A stretch of 64,000 nucleotides of DNA from JAEEJA01 sp036343175 (GTDB lineage: Bacteria > Bacillota > Clostridia > Lachnospirales > Lachnospiraceae), in contig JAZASR010000001.1 of the NCBI GenBank assembly GCA_036343175.1, positions 73,969-137,968 on the forward strand. Reading direction: 5' to 3'. Positions within the stretch are counted from its first letter, which is position 1, and each line of letters begins with the position of its first letter. Shown one piece after another: positions 50,437 through 59,587 of the stretch. The notes beneath the pieces are model-generated. The model did not search any database, was not told where the DNA came from, and saw only the letters and a program-made list of their open reading frames with translations. Position numbers and translations under genes: made by a program.

Positions 50437-50490
50437 CCAGCTGCGGCATTGAGACCGTAATCGACGGTATTATGCCTGAAAAGCAGCTGG
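50437..50490 (+). promoter_or_regulatory. Structured rpsF leader, candidate S6:S18 autoregulatory element
   Basis: CCAGCTGC (50437-50444) and GCAGCTGG (50483-50490) form a perfect 8-bp stem; inside it ACCGT-AATCG-ACGGT forms a second hairpin. It lies between the promoter and the rpsF ribosome site. Many bacteria control this operon by S6:S18 binding to such a leader; identity with that motif is not proven here. Confidence 0.55.
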
Positions 50491-50522
50491 AAGCCGGAGA
50501 CCAGAAGGAGGTACAGACAGCT

Positions 50523-50810
50523 ATGAATAAGTATGAATTAGCATTAGTTGTCGACACTAAGATCGATGATGAAGTAAAGAACTCTGTTGTTCAGAAAGCA
50601 AAGGATCTTATTGCAAAGCTCGGCGGAACTGTAACAAACGTTGACGAGTGGGGCAAGAAGAAGCTTGCTTACGAGATCGAGAAGAGAACAGAGGGTTTCT
50701 ATTACTTTATCCAGTTCGATGCGGAGCCAACCGTACCGGCAGGTATGGAGCAGGATCTTCGTATTATGGACAATGTCCTCAGATACTTAGTTGTCAGACA
50801 GGAAGCTTAA
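50523..50810 (+). CDS. rpsF: 30S ribosomal protein S6
   Basis: A 95-residue ribosomal protein that pairs with S18 on the small-subunit platform. MNKYELALVVDTKIDDE, the GKKKLAYEIEKRTEGFYYF segment, and LRIMDNVLRYLVVR are typical. AAGGAGG lies upstream of ATG 50523. First gene of the conserved rpsF-ssb-rpsR operon. Confidence 0.97.
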   Translation: MNKYELALVVDTKIDDEVKNSVVQKAKDLIAKLGGTVTNVDEWGKKKLAYEIEKRTEGFYYFIQFDAEPTVPAGMEQDLRIMDNVLRYLVVRQEA

Positions 50811-50837
50811 TTCCATTTTGAAAGGATGGTGCTTTCT

Positions 50838-51296
50838 ATGAACAAAGTTATTTTAATGGGACGTTTAACAAGAGATCCGGAAGTTAAGTATTCAAGCGGC
50901 AATGATGGTTCACAGCGTGCGTATGCAAGATACAGCCTCGCTGTTGACAGGAGATTTAAGAAGCCGGGAGACCAGCAGACAGCTGATTTCATTAACTGTG
51001 TTGTATTCGGTAAGGGCGCTGAGTTCGCTGAGAAGTATTTCCACAAGGGGATAAAGATCGCAGTTACCGGAAGACTTCAGACCGGGAGCTATACCAATAA
51101 AGACGGTCAGAAGGTATTTACAACGGATGTTGTTGTCGATGAGCAGGAGTTTGCTGAGAGCAAGTCTGCATCACAGGGCTACAATGCATCAGCTATGCCT
51201 GTGCCTGATGATGCTCAGGCAGGTACAGCGGGCGATGGCTTTATGAATGTTCCCGGAGCCGATGTTGTCGAAGAGGATATTCCATTTGGCGCCTGA
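50838..51296 (+). CDS. ssb: Single-stranded DNA-binding protein
   Basis: A 152-residue OB-fold protein that coats single-stranded DNA in replication and repair. The N-terminal MNKVILMGRLTRDPEVKY and the INCVVFGKGAEFAEKYFHKG region are classic. The disordered linker is followed by the acidic tip EEDIPF used to recruit partners; two extra residues, GA, follow the final Phe, which may weaken that tip. ATG 50838 follows AAAGGATGG. The position between rpsF and rpsR is the standard Firmicutes order. Confidence 0.96.
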   Translation: MNKVILMGRLTRDPEVKYSSGNDGSQRAYARYSLAVDRRFKKPGDQQTADFINCVVFGKGAEFAEKYFHKGIKIAVTGRLQTGSYTNKDGQKVFTTDVVVDEQEFAESKSASQGYNASAMPVPDDAQAGTAGDGFMNVPGADVVEEDIPFGA

Positions 51297-51360
51297 TCTT
51301 ACGGTACATAAAGATGATTTTGAACTTGAAGCATATTTGTAAATGCTATGGAGGTTAATA

Positions 51361-51618
51361 ATGGCTTTTAATAAGGACAATGGTTCTTTCAAGAGAAGAC
51401 CGATTCGCAGAAGAAAGAAGGTCTGCGAGTTCTGTGCTGATAAAGAGCACGATACTATCGATTATAAGGATGTTGCTAAGTTAAAGAGATATGTCTCCGA
51501 GAGAGGAAAGATCCTTCCTCGCCGTGTAACAGGTACATGTGCAAGACATCAGAGAGCTCTTACATCTGCTATCAAGCGTGCAAGGCATCTTGCAATGCTT
51601 CCTTATGTTGATGACTGA
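51361..51618 (+). CDS. rpsR: 30S ribosomal protein S18
   Basis: An 85-residue ribosomal protein, partner of S6. The RRRKKVCEFC start, IDYKDVAKLKRYVSERGKI, and TGTCARHQRALTSAIKRARH are diagnostic. Two Cys in the N-terminus (CEFC) plus the later CARH Cys and His suggest a zinc-type (C+) form. ATG 51361 follows GGAGG. Last gene of the operon; two stem-loops follow. Confidence 0.97.
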   Translation: MAFNKDNGSFKRRPIRRRKKVCEFCADKEHDTIDYKDVAKLKRYVSERGKILPRRVTGTCARHQRALTSAIKRARHLAMLPYVDD

Positions 51619-51729
51619 TATCAGTGGATTCATGATATGTGTCCGACGTCTGTTTTTCACTAACCGATGATAAATTGATGATCTGTTGCAGGCGCCCGGT
51701 ACCATTGTATTAGAGTTTATTTTCAGGTT

Positions 51730-51774
51730 TATATAAATGAGCGGTTTATGGCTCATTTATATAAGCCTTTTTTA
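51730..51774 (+). terminator. First terminator after rpsR
   Basis: TATAAATGAGC (51732-51742) and GCTCATTTATA (51751-51761) form a perfect 11-bp stem followed by AAGCCTTTTTT. It lies about 110 bases after the rpsR stop. Confidence 0.75.
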
Positions 51775-51784
51775 TCGGGTATTA

Positions 51785-51818
51785 AAAAGCAGGTCCCAAA
51801 AGGAACCTGCTCTTTTTA
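51785..51818. terminator. Second, bidirectional terminator
   Basis: AAAAAGCAGGTCC and GGAACCTGCTCTTTTT form a stem with a CAAAA loop. It serves both the rpsR operon and the convergent GH3 gene, which ends at 51875. Confidence 0.85.
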
Positions 51819-51874
51819 ACGGGAGATTTTTCCGATTGAAAGAAAAATATCTTCGCATATTAAGATTTATATGT

Positions 51875-54214
51875 TCAAAAATTATTTTCCCCGTTGAGCT
51901 TCCTGATGGTATCCTCAACGTCCTGAAGATCGATGTCCTTTGCGAAGGATACTACAGAGTGAAGAGGGGTGTCTTCATACATTGCCTGATCCATCCTGGC
52001 ACCTGCCTTACCCATGCTGCTCTGCTCCGCATCAACATCGCCTGAGAGTCCCTGAGTGAATCCTGCTTTTTCAAGGAAAGCTTTAAGAGGAGCAGGATCG
52101 CCGGTATAGTATTTCTGAATATCCATGGCAGTTGTGGTGTCACCTGCCTTAAATGGTATGCGATCATCAGAGTCGATATTAATATCAGCAGACAGGCGGA
52201 TATCTCTGGATGAGCTTCCTGCAAGGATGGTGTACTGGCCAGGCGTTACGAACCAGTCATCTGTCTTTGGCTCGAAGTAGGCAAAAGCCTGATCATCGAG
52301 AATGATATCGACGGTCTTTGATTCGCCTTTCTTTAAGAATACCTTTGTGAAGCCTTTCAGCTCCTTTATCGGACGGCCTTCGTAGGCAGGAGCATTCTGT
52401 ACATAGATCTGAGGAACTTCAGCTGCATCGAAGTTTCCGGTGTTCTTAATGGTAAGAGATACTGTAACAGGCGACTTGCCATTTATCTCAGCCTTCTTTA
52501 AAGCAAGAGGATCCATGCCGTTGACCCTTATATCTGAATACTCGAATGTCGTATATGTAAGTCCGTGCCCGAACGGGAAGAGTACGTCCATATCTCTCTT
52601 ATCATAATATCTGTAGCCTATGTAAACTCCTTCTGCGTAGGCGACATTATCACGGCTGCCAGGGAAGTTTAAGTAAGCCGGCGTATCCTGAATGCGGCAT
52701 GGGAATGTCTCAGCCAGGTGGCCTGACGGAGAGACATTGCCGTAGAGGATATTTATAAGGGCAGTGCCCATAGCTTCTCCTGCAAGATACATATTGAGGA
52801 TGGATGAGACCTTATCCTTCCATGGGAATGCTACAGGTGAACCAGTAAAGAGGACTACTGCAACGTTATTTAACTTATCACAGACTGCGGATATGAGCTT
52901 ATTCTGATATTCAGGAAGCTCTATATCATCGCGGTCGAAGCCTTCGCTTTCTTCAAGGTCCGAAAGTCCAGCAAATATCACTGCTGTATCGTATCGGCCT
53001 GCCTTGGAGAGTGCCTCATTAAAGATCTCTTCATTATCATCGAACTCTTCAGGGTAGACATGGAAGCCCTTTACGTAATCGTATTGAATACCTGCCTTAT
53101 CAGCAGAGTCAAGGATCTTTTCGACTTTATAGGTATTGATGTGGCTTGAGCCTCCGCCCTGGTACCTGGACTCCTCAGCAAATTCACCGATAAAGAGGAC
53201 CTTCCTGTCCTTCTCCAGAGGCAGGAGACCGCCGTCATTCTTAAGAAGGACGGCTGAGCCTTCGGCCGCCTTTTCGGCTATCCTGTGGTGCTCTTCCTTG
53301 GAATATACAGGGATGCCGCCATGAGCTTTCTTATATTCTTCTCTTTCTGAAATGGCACGGTCAATGAGCTTAAGCAGCCTTTCAGCATTTGCATCGAGGT
53401 ATTTTGAATCGAGCTTTCCGGAATCCACTGCATCCGCAAGATACTTATCACGGACACCATGTGATGAAGGCATCTCAAGGTCTGTTCCTGCTTCGCAGGC
53501 TTTTGATCTGTCATTCATAGCACCCCAGTCGGTAATTACAGCACCATCGAAGCCCCAGCGTTTTCTTAATGTGTCGGTGAGGAGCCATTTATTCTCACAG
53601 GAATAAACACCGTTGATCATGTTGTATGAACACATGACAGTCCATGGCTTTGCGGTTTTCACGATCTTTTCGAATGCGCGGAGATAGATCTCATGGAGTG
53701 TGCGCATATCAGCCTCTACACTTATAGAAAAACGGTTTTTCTCCTGGTTGTTTGCGGCAAAATGCTTTATACACACTCCGACACCCTGAGACTGGACGCC
53801 ATTTGTCATGGCAGTACCGATCTCGCCTGCAAGATAAGGATCCTCAGAATAGTACTCAAAGTTTCTTCCGCAGAGAGGAGACCTTTTCATATTAACGCCG
53901 GGTCCGAGCAGTACACTTACGCCCTCTGTCTGGCATTCTTCGCCAAGTGCCTGTCCGACTTCCCTGATCATGTCACGGTCAAATGATGAAGCAAGGCATG
54001 ATGCTGTAGGGAAGCATATGGCTTCCACGCTCTGGTCACGGCCAAGTCCGTCAGCATTTGTCTCCATTTTTCTCAGACCGTTAGGTCCATCAGAAGTTCT
54101 GATGGAAGGTACGTTCTTTTCAGGGATCTCCTTAGTGCACCACATATCGATGCCGGATCCCAGGCCGGCTTTTTCTGCTGTCGTAAGACTCTTTAAAGTC
54201 TCTGCTACATTCAT
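51875..54214 (-). CDS. GH3 family beta-glucosidase
   Basis: A 779-residue glycoside hydrolase family 3 enzyme. The TIM-barrel domain carries RTSDGPNGLR, KHFAANNQEKNR and the nucleophile Asp in GAVITDWGAMND at about 230. The second domain includes LLKNDGGLLPL, and a fibronectin-III-like C-domain (YTTFEYSDIRV onward, then VTLSIKNTG-like strands) follows. There is no signal peptide, so it acts in the cytosol on imported beta-glucosides or other oligosaccharides; substrate is not determined. A GGAGG site precedes the start. Two 13-base direct repeats (54241, 54271) lie upstream. Confidence 0.93.
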   Translation of the reverse strand: MNVAETLKSLTTAEKAGLGSGIDMWCTKEIPEKNVPSIRTSDGPNGLRKMETNADGLGRDQSVEAICFPTASCLASSFDRDMIREVGQALGEECQTEGVSVLLGPGVNMKRSPLCGRNFEYYSEDPYLAGEIGTAMTNGVQSQGVGVCIKHFAANNQEKNRFSISVEADMRTLHEIYLRAFEKIVKTAKPWTVMCSYNMINGVYSCENKWLLTDTLRKRWGFDGAVITDWGAMNDRSKACEAGTDLEMPSSHGVRDKYLADAVDSGKLDSKYLDANAERLLKLIDRAISEREEYKKAHGGIPVYSKEEHHRIAEKAAEGSAVLLKNDGGLLPLEKDRKVLFIGEFAEESRYQGGGSSHINTYKVEKILDSADKAGIQYDYVKGFHVYPEEFDDNEEIFNEALSKAGRYDTAVIFAGLSDLEESEGFDRDDIELPEYQNKLISAVCDKLNNVAVVLFTGSPVAFPWKDKVSSILNMYLAGEAMGTALINILYGNVSPSGHLAETFPCRIQDTPAYLNFPGSRDNVAYAEGVYIGYRYYDKRDMDVLFPFGHGLTYTTFEYSDIRVNGMDPLALKKAEINGKSPVTVSLTIKNTGNFDAAEVPQIYVQNAPAYEGRPIKELKGFTKVFLKKGESKTVDIILDDQAFAYFEPKTDDWFVTPGQYTILAGSSSRDIRLSADINIDSDDRIPFKAGDTTTAMDIQKYYTGDPAPLKAFLEKAGFTQGLSGDVDAEQSSMGKAGARMDQAMYEDTPLHSVVSFAKDIDLQDVEDTIRKLNGENNF

Positions 54215-54541
54215 ATAACTCCTCCTTTAATTAAAAAAATCTGCTCATAAACCAACAACCCATAGAACTGCTGCCCATAAACCTAAGGGCCTGAGCATGA
54301 TAAAAATATTATAACACAGCAGTGTCTTTTTTTTCAGGAAAATTGACTAATTAAGCATTTTAATATATATTAATGGGAATATGAGAGTTATTATCAGATG
54401 TATTTACCGTGGCCTGAAAGAGGATATTAAATTAATGTCCGTCCGGTAGATCTGATCGGTAATAATGAAAATAAGAAGTATACAGATACAAACAGGATGC
54501 AGAAATAAACAGGATGCAGAAATAAACAGGAATTAAGGAAC
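54215..54541. other. Divergent intergenic region with short repeats
   Basis: No gene is seen. CTGCTCATAAACC (54241-54253) and CTGCCCATAAACC (54271-54283) are a direct repeat at 30-base period close to the GH3 start, a possible operator. A minus-strand TATAAT box lies near 54310. A 17-base unit, AAACAGGATGCAGAAAT, is tandemly repeated at 54490 and 54507 with a partial third copy just before the DUF5662 gene. Confidence 0.6.
54490..54530 (+). repeat. 17-bp tandem repeat before the DUF5662 gene
   Basis: Two exact copies of AAACAGGATGCAGAAAT plus AAACAGG of a third. It ends about 12 bases before the start codon, next to the ribosome site. Confidence 0.9.
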
Positions 54542-55144
54542 ATGTTTACATATAATAATCTCAAAGGACATTTAAGGACTATTCTCCACCACAAGAAGCT
54601 TGTGAGAAGTTTATGCTTCAGATGCGGCCTCTACAAACAGGGCATCATGCACGACTGGTCGAAATATTCGCCTTCAGAGTTCATAAAAGGAGTCTGGTAC
54701 TACCAGGGCGGTGTAAGAAGCGCAAACTACGGCGAGATCAAGGAGAAGGGATATTCGACTGCCTGGCTTCATCATAAGGGAAGGAATAAGCATCATTTTG
54801 AATATTGGATCGATTATTCCAAGAAGGATGGGAGCCTTATAGGGGCACCGATGCCTGTCAAATACGTGGTCGAAATGTTCTGCGACAGGGTGGCTGCCAG
54901 CAAGAATTACAATCCAAAGACATACACCGACGGCATGCCCCTTGCCTATTATGAGAAGAATAAGGCTCACTATACCATAGATCCGGAATCCCGTGCATTA
55001 CTAGAGAAGCTCTTGAAGATGCTTAAGGCAAAGGGTGAGGACTATACCTTCCGCTATATCAGAAAGCGTGTACTCAAAAATCAGGGGATCGCGGTAATTA
55101 AATATAATCTTCCTTTTTCGGATATTTTTATGAACAGACTTTAG
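54542..55144 (+). CDS. DUF5662 protein
   Basis: A 200-residue cytosolic protein of the DUF5662 family. Recognisable segments are HKKLVRSLCFRCGLYKQGI, HDWSKYSPSEF and STAWLHHKGRNKHHFEYW; the several conserved His and Asp residues suggest a metal site. The function is not known. TTAAGGAAC precedes ATG 54542. The PAP2 phosphatase gene starts 16 bases after its stop. Confidence 0.85.
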   Translation: MFTYNNLKGHLRTILHHKKLVRSLCFRCGLYKQGIMHDWSKYSPSEFIKGVWYYQGGVRSANYGEIKEKGYSTAWLHHKGRNKHHFEYWIDYSKKDGSLIGAPMPVKYVVEMFCDRVAASKNYNPKTYTDGMPLAYYEKNKAHYTIDPESRALLEKLLKMLKAKGEDYTFRYIRKRVLKNQGIAVIKYNLPFSDIFMNRL

Positions 55145-55160
55145 TGAAGCGGGGTGGAAA

Positions 55161-55874
55161 ATGCAAAAAATAAGGCATTTTTTGATCAAATACAGGAAGT
55201 TCATTATCGTTACCTTCTTTCCTATATACATGGCATGGTTTATGTGGCTGGAAAGACGGACCGATGTTGATTTTCACATGATACATTGCAGGCTGGACGA
55301 CATGATCCCCTTCAATGAATATTTTATTATACCTTATCTTATGTGGTTCGGCTATGTCGTTCTTGTACTTGCCCTTCTTGCGATAAAGCCTAAGGGCATC
55401 GACAAGTGGGACAGGGAGAAGCATGATCACAATTTTTTCATGCACCAGCATATCAATGATTTCTATAAGCTTGCGGCAATACTTATGATGGGTATGATCA
55501 CATGCCTGTTCATATACACAGTATTTCCCAACAGGATCGATCTGAGACCTGAATTCCTTGAGAATAAAGACCCGTTCACTGCCGCCATCATACGTCTGTA
55601 TCTCACAGATACGCCGACAAATGTCTGCCCGAGCATTCACGTATACAATTCACTCTGTGTGACCTATGCCCTCTGCAGCTCGCATTCCGCGGCTCATTTA
55701 AATACTGTACCAAAAAGGGTACTGCAGGGCCTGTCATGGGCCCTCTGTATACTGATATGTCTTTCAACATTATTCATAAAACAGCATTCGGTGGTGGACA
55801 TATTCTTTGCATGCCTGCTGTATGCCTTTTATTATGTGATCGTGTACAGAATATTGTACAGGAAAGTTAAATGA
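55161..55874 (+). CDS. PAP2-superfamily membrane phosphatase
   Basis: A 237-residue multi-pass membrane protein with about six helices. The PAP2 motif 2 CPSIHV is at about 156, motif 3 HSVVDIFFA at about 211, and a KxxxxxxR-like motif 1 is weak. Such enzymes dephosphorylate lipid phosphates or undecaprenyl pyrophosphate. AGCGGGG is the ribosome site. The pair with DUF5662 is probably an operon, closed by the terminator at 55874. Confidence 0.85.
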   Translation: MQKIRHFLIKYRKFIIVTFFPIYMAWFMWLERRTDVDFHMIHCRLDDMIPFNEYFIIPYLMWFGYVVLVLALLAIKPKGIDKWDREKHDHNFFMHQHINDFYKLAAILMMGMITCLFIYTVFPNRIDLRPEFLENKDPFTAAIIRLYLTDTPTNVCPSIHVYNSLCVTYALCSSHSAAHLNTVPKRVLQGLSWALCILICLSTLFIKQHSVVDIFFACLLYAFYYVIVYRILYRKVK

Positions 55875-55906
55875 AAAAAGCCGGTCAGATCCGACCGGCT
55901 TTTTTG
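55874..55906. terminator. Terminator after the PAP2 gene
   Basis: AAAAAAGCCGGTC and GACCGGCTTTTTT around an AGATC loop. The A and T runs make it usable on both strands. Confidence 0.92.
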
Positions 55907-56009
55907 CTGATAATATGATATTACCGGATAATAATATCGAATTCTTTGGGTAATAAATGTAGTATACCCGGGGGATAAATATAATTTATTCCGAATATAT
56001 GATGTAATA

Positions 56010-56372
56010 TTACAAAATGTTCCTTGTAGCCACCACATCAACATCAGTTCCCGCAACGCCCTTTATGATGACATCGCCAATGTGGACCGGCGCATCGATC
56101 CTTACATTGTTTATCTGGCCCATACAATCCCAGATCTTATCTTTTGGGATGTTATGGGCTGTTTTTACGGAAAGGCGCGGTGCAGACGGGCGATTATTAA
56201 CAGCAACAGTACTTGTAACCGTGCGCTCAGGGTGAGTGACCTCCTGCCGGGCATATCTGTCGCCGATAGGACAGCTGTTGCCTGTGAGGCTCATTACCCT
56301 GCCATCTTCAAGTTCAACTGTTATCTGGCAGCCCATAGGGCAGCCGATACAGGTAAGTTCTCTTTTTTCCAT
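56010..56372 (-). CDS. DUF1667 protein of the anaerobic glycerol-3-phosphate operon
   Basis: A 120-residue protein with four cysteines, in ELTCIGCPMGCQI and GNSCPIGDRYA. This is the DUF1667 family, a likely Fe-S or electron-transfer subunit that follows GlpA/GlpB-like genes in many Firmicutes. It is the last gene of the three-gene operon and lies about 130 bases after the FAD/NAD oxidoreductase gene. Confidence 0.9.
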   Translation of the reverse strand: MEKRELTCIGCPMGCQITVELEDGRVMSLTGNSCPIGDRYARQEVTHPERTVTSTVAVNNRPSAPRLSVKTAHNIPKDKIWDCMGQINNVRIDAPVHIGDVIIKGVAGTDVDVVATRNIL

Positions 56373-56499
56373 ATTATTCCTCCCCTGCTTTTTTTAGATC
56401 AGCACATAGGCTTAAAGCCGCAGGTCTGTTTTCTGATAAGTAAATATATTTATTACTTAAAGCCATAAGCGCTTTCTCTGACAGTAAATATATTAATGG

Positions 56500-57777
56500 T
56501 CAGTTATCCTCGATCCTGATAGTAATAGTATCGATATCTCCGGCTTCGAGCACTTTTTTCTTTACAAGTATTATCTGCTCCATCTCACCGGGAGTCATGA
56601 TTTTTTTCTTCTGATGCTGTATGAGGGTGTCACCAAAATAAACACTCAGGTATGCCTGTTTATATACGCGCCCGACACGGAAACGGACAGTAAGCATATC
56701 ATCCATGGTATCAGGATGGATAAACGCAGGTACGGTATAACGGACTCCGTCCTCCGCGGCAAGCTTTATGATCCTTGAAGTATCCTTTGCAGCGGCCGCA
56801 CCCTTCTTAGCAAGCACATACTTAGCGGCATGAGTCCCGGCTCTGCCGGCCTCCTCTGATACATAGTCGACAAGGTCGTGGACGTGGAGGACATTTCCGC
56901 ATGCAAATATGCCGGGAATGCTGGTCTCAAGATCGTCATCGACTTCAGGGCCGCTGGTCACAGGATCGATCTGTACATCAGCCTTGCGGGAAAGCTCATT
57001 CTCAGGGATGAGTCCGCATGAGAGCAGCAGGCAGTCGCATGTATAGCGTTCATAGGTGCCCGGTACCGGCTTAAGCTTCTCATCCACCTTTGCAATGGTT
57101 ACAGCTTTTATATGCTCTTTTCCCTCAATATCGACTACCGTGTGGGAAAGCTTCAAAGGTATATCAAAGTCATCGAGACACTGTACTATGTTTCGCTTAA
57201 GCCCTCCCGAATAAGGCATGAGCTCGGCAACGACTTTTACATGGGCGCCTTCAAGTGTCATACGGCGGGCCATGATGAGACCTATATCACCGGAGCCAAG
57301 TATTACGACTTCGCGGCCGGGCATCCAGCCCTCTATATTTACAAGTCTCTGAGCAGTTCCAGCAGAGAATATGCCCGCAGGTCTGAAGCCCGGAATATTC
57401 AAAGCTCCTCTCGGACGCTCTCTGCATCCCATGGCAAGTATTATGGCTCCTGCCTGGATCTTAAAGTACCCGTCCTCGCGGTTTATGGCTGTGACCACAC
57501 GGTCTTTGCTGATATCCATTACCATGGTGTTCAGTTTATATGGGATCTTCTCCTCATAGACCTTTTCTATAAAGCGCCAGGCGTATTCAGGACCGGTCAG
57601 CTCTTCCTTGAATGTGTGGAGACCGAAACCATTGTGAATGCACTGATTGAGGATACCGCCCAGTTCATTGTCACGTTCGAGTATGAGTATGTCATCTATT
57701 CCCGCTTCGCGTGCCTTAAGTGCGGCAGCAAGGCCGGCAGGTCCGCCTCCTATAATGCAGATATCACAATTCTTCAT
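56500..57777 (-). CDS. FAD/NAD-dependent oxidoreductase of the anaerobic glycerol-3-phosphate operon
   Basis: A 425-residue flavoprotein. The N-terminal dinucleotide motif is GGGPAGLAAALKA, followed by ILERDNELGGILNQCIHNGFG. A second dinucleotide fold starts VILGSGDIGLIMARRM. The later IPGIFACGNVLHVHDLVD is the usual FAD-binding end. It overlaps the upstream gene by 4 bases, so the two are coupled. It probably passes electrons from the GlpA-like subunit to an acceptor. Confidence 0.9.
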   Translation of the reverse strand: MKNCDICIIGGGPAGLAAALKAREAGIDDILILERDNELGGILNQCIHNGFGLHTFKEELTGPEYAWRFIEKVYEEKIPYKLNTMVMDISKDRVVTAINREDGYFKIQAGAIILAMGCRERPRGALNIPGFRPAGIFSAGTAQRLVNIEGWMPGREVVILGSGDIGLIMARRMTLEGAHVKVVAELMPYSGGLKRNIVQCLDDFDIPLKLSHTVVDIEGKEHIKAVTIAKVDEKLKPVPGTYERYTCDCLLLSCGLIPENELSRKADVQIDPVTSGPEVDDDLETSIPGIFACGNVLHVHDLVDYVSEEAGRAGTHAAKYVLAKKGAAAAKDTSRIIKLAAEDGVRYTVPAFIHPDTMDDMLTVRFRVGRVYKQAYLSVYFGDTLIQHQKKKIMTPGEMEQIILVKKKVLEAGDIDTITIRIEDN

Positions 57778-59363
57778 ACCTGTCCCTCCTCTTTTGAATC
57801 TGCTGATCCCGGATCTGATGCTGCAGTGCTTTTTCTTACAGGATCATTGTCGTAAGGAACTTTACCAACACCATCCGGTCCGGCAGATGCGGACTTTGTT
57901 CTCTCTGATACGATGTTCGAGCCTGCATCGCTCTTTCTGATCTTATCCATATCTATTCCGAGCTCTCTATGCAGTAATCCCATGACCTTTGGTGAGCAGA
58001 AGCCAGCCTGGCAGCGTCCCATGCCGGTGCGTGTGCGGCGTTTAATACCGTCAAGCGACCTTGCACCGAGCGGCCTCCTGACAGCATCTATGATCTCTCC
58101 TTCTGTGACTGACTCGCAGCGGCAGATCATCTGTCCATATGCAGGTTCACGTTTTATTAGTTCATTCAGTTCGTCTGTCGAAAGTGATGAGGGCTTGAGG
58201 ATCCCCTTACGGGTGGCTTTCCAGTGGTCCTTTTCCTGTAGATGAAGCTTATCCCTGAACATATCGCCTACCATCTTACCTATGGCCGGGCATGATGAAA
58301 GACCCGGAGAGTCGATGGCAGCGACATCTATAAAGCCCGGGGCATCCTTTACTTCGCCTATTATAAAGTCACCGTTCTTCTCATGTGCTCTGAGTCCTGC
58401 AAATGAAGTGATCACCTTGCGGTAAGGCACTTCTCTGATAGAGACCGATGCTTTCTTCATTATCACATCAAGACCTTCAGCAGTGGTATTTACTCCCTCT
58501 TTATCATCGATATCCACGGAAGTCGGTCCGATCATTAAGTTTCCGTGGATGGTAGGTGTTACAAGGACACCCTTGCCCATACTGGTAGGCTGCTGGAAAA
58601 TGGTGTGGTCGACCGTTTCTCCGACCTCGTGGTCGAAAAGGCAGTATTCACCGCGCCTGGGGATGATCTCCATCTTATCGGCTGAGACCATATTGTGAAT
58701 GGCGTCAGCATAGAGGCCGGCTGCATTTATTACATATCTGGCCCTGTACTCACCATTATTTGTGCGGATGTGCCATATTCTGGTCTCATCAGAGGCAGGC
58801 TTTGATACTATATCGCAAACTTCGGTATTGAAGAAGAAGTCGACTCCGTTTTCATAAGCATTCTCTGCCATGGCAATATTCAGCTCAAATGGGCAGATGA
58901 TACCGCCGGTAGGTGCCAGGAGGGCAGCAATTACCCCATCTGAGAGTGAGGGCTCAAGGGCACGGGCTTCATCGCCGCTTATTATCTTAAGACCCGGTAC
59001 TCCGTTCTTTTCTCCGCGGGCCTTTAGCTCCTCGAGTCCCGACTCAGTCCCTTTTTCCGTACAGATAACTAAAGAACCATTGCGCCGGAATGGTATGTCC
59101 AGATCTTTAGTCAGCTGACCCATCATGGCATTACCTTCTACGTTAAGCTTTGCCTTGAGGGTACCGGGGCGGGCGTCGTGTCCGGCATGAACTATACCGC
59201 TGTTAGCCTTGCTTGTGCCGGAGCAGAGGTCATCTCCCCTCTCCAGCACGCATACACTGAGCCTGTAGCGGGAGAGCTCCCGTGCGCAGGCCGAGCCGGT
59301 GACGCCGGCTCCAACGATCACAACATCATACATAGGCATCACGAATAGTGAGAGATATATCAC
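57774..59363 (-). CDS. GlpA-like anaerobic glycerol-3-phosphate dehydrogenase with BFD-type Fe-S domain
   Basis: A 529-residue FAD enzyme that oxidises glycerol-3-phosphate to dihydroxyacetone phosphate in this family. The N-terminal VVIVGAGVTGSACARELS motif binds FAD; SKANSGIVHAGHD and GLYADAIHNMV are family features. Near residue 420 the C-terminal BFD-like [2Fe-2S] domain has ICRCESVTEGEI and RCQAGFC. The GTG start at 59363 has AAAGGA 6 bases upstream; ATG 59333 or 59339 are alternatives without a clear site. The Ser/Ala/Asp-rich end is poorly conserved. Confidence 0.85.
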   Translation of the reverse strand: MIYLSLFVMPMYDVVIVGAGVTGSACARELSRYRLSVCVLERGDDLCSGTSKANSGIVHAGHDARPGTLKAKLNVEGNAMMGQLTKDLDIPFRRNGSLVICTEKGTESGLEELKARGEKNGVPGLKIISGDEARALEPSLSDGVIAALLAPTGGIICPFELNIAMAENAYENGVDFFFNTEVCDIVSKPASDETRIWHIRTNNGEYRARYVINAAGLYADAIHNMVSADKMEIIPRRGEYCLFDHEVGETVDHTIFQQPTSMGKGVLVTPTIHGNLMIGPTSVDIDDKEGVNTTAEGLDVIMKKASVSIREVPYRKVITSFAGLRAHEKNGDFIIGEVKDAPGFIDVAAIDSPGLSSCPAIGKMVGDMFRDKLHLQEKDHWKATRKGILKPSSLSTDELNELIKREPAYGQMICRCESVTEGEIIDAVRRPLGARSLDGIKRRTRTGMGRCQAGFCSPKVMGLLHRELGIDMDKIRKSDAGSNIVSERTKSASAGPDGVGKVPYDNDPVRKSTAASDPGSADSKEEGQV

Positions 59364-59527
59364 TATATTCCTTTCATAATATTAGTTACATTGTACCACT
59401 TTATGAGGGGCAGGGAAGTGAAAAAGCAAAGAGTTCATAGTGATATGGCTTGTTCTGATTTTTACAATTTTTTTCTGACAATAAGGAATATCATGTTTTC
59501 AGATCAAAAACAAATCTATCTTATGGC

Positions 59528-59560
59528 AAGGGCGTCATGGAAATTCCATGGCGCCTTTTC
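59528..59560 (+). terminator. Stem-loop terminator ahead of the [2Fe-2S] gene
   Basis: GGCGTCATGG and CCATGGCGCC form a stem around AAATT, followed by TTTTCTT. No plus-strand gene lies before it, so it could be a leader attenuator for the [2Fe-2S] gene that starts at 59588, or a remnant of a lost gene. Confidence 0.6.
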
Positions 59561-59587
59561 TTATGTGGATAAAACAGGAGGCAGCAT

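Noticed and set aside
57112..57855. 247-codon plus-strand frame opposite the FAD/NAD oxidoreductase gene
   Set aside because: It is the mirror of a well-supported flavoprotein gene and has no family features of its own.
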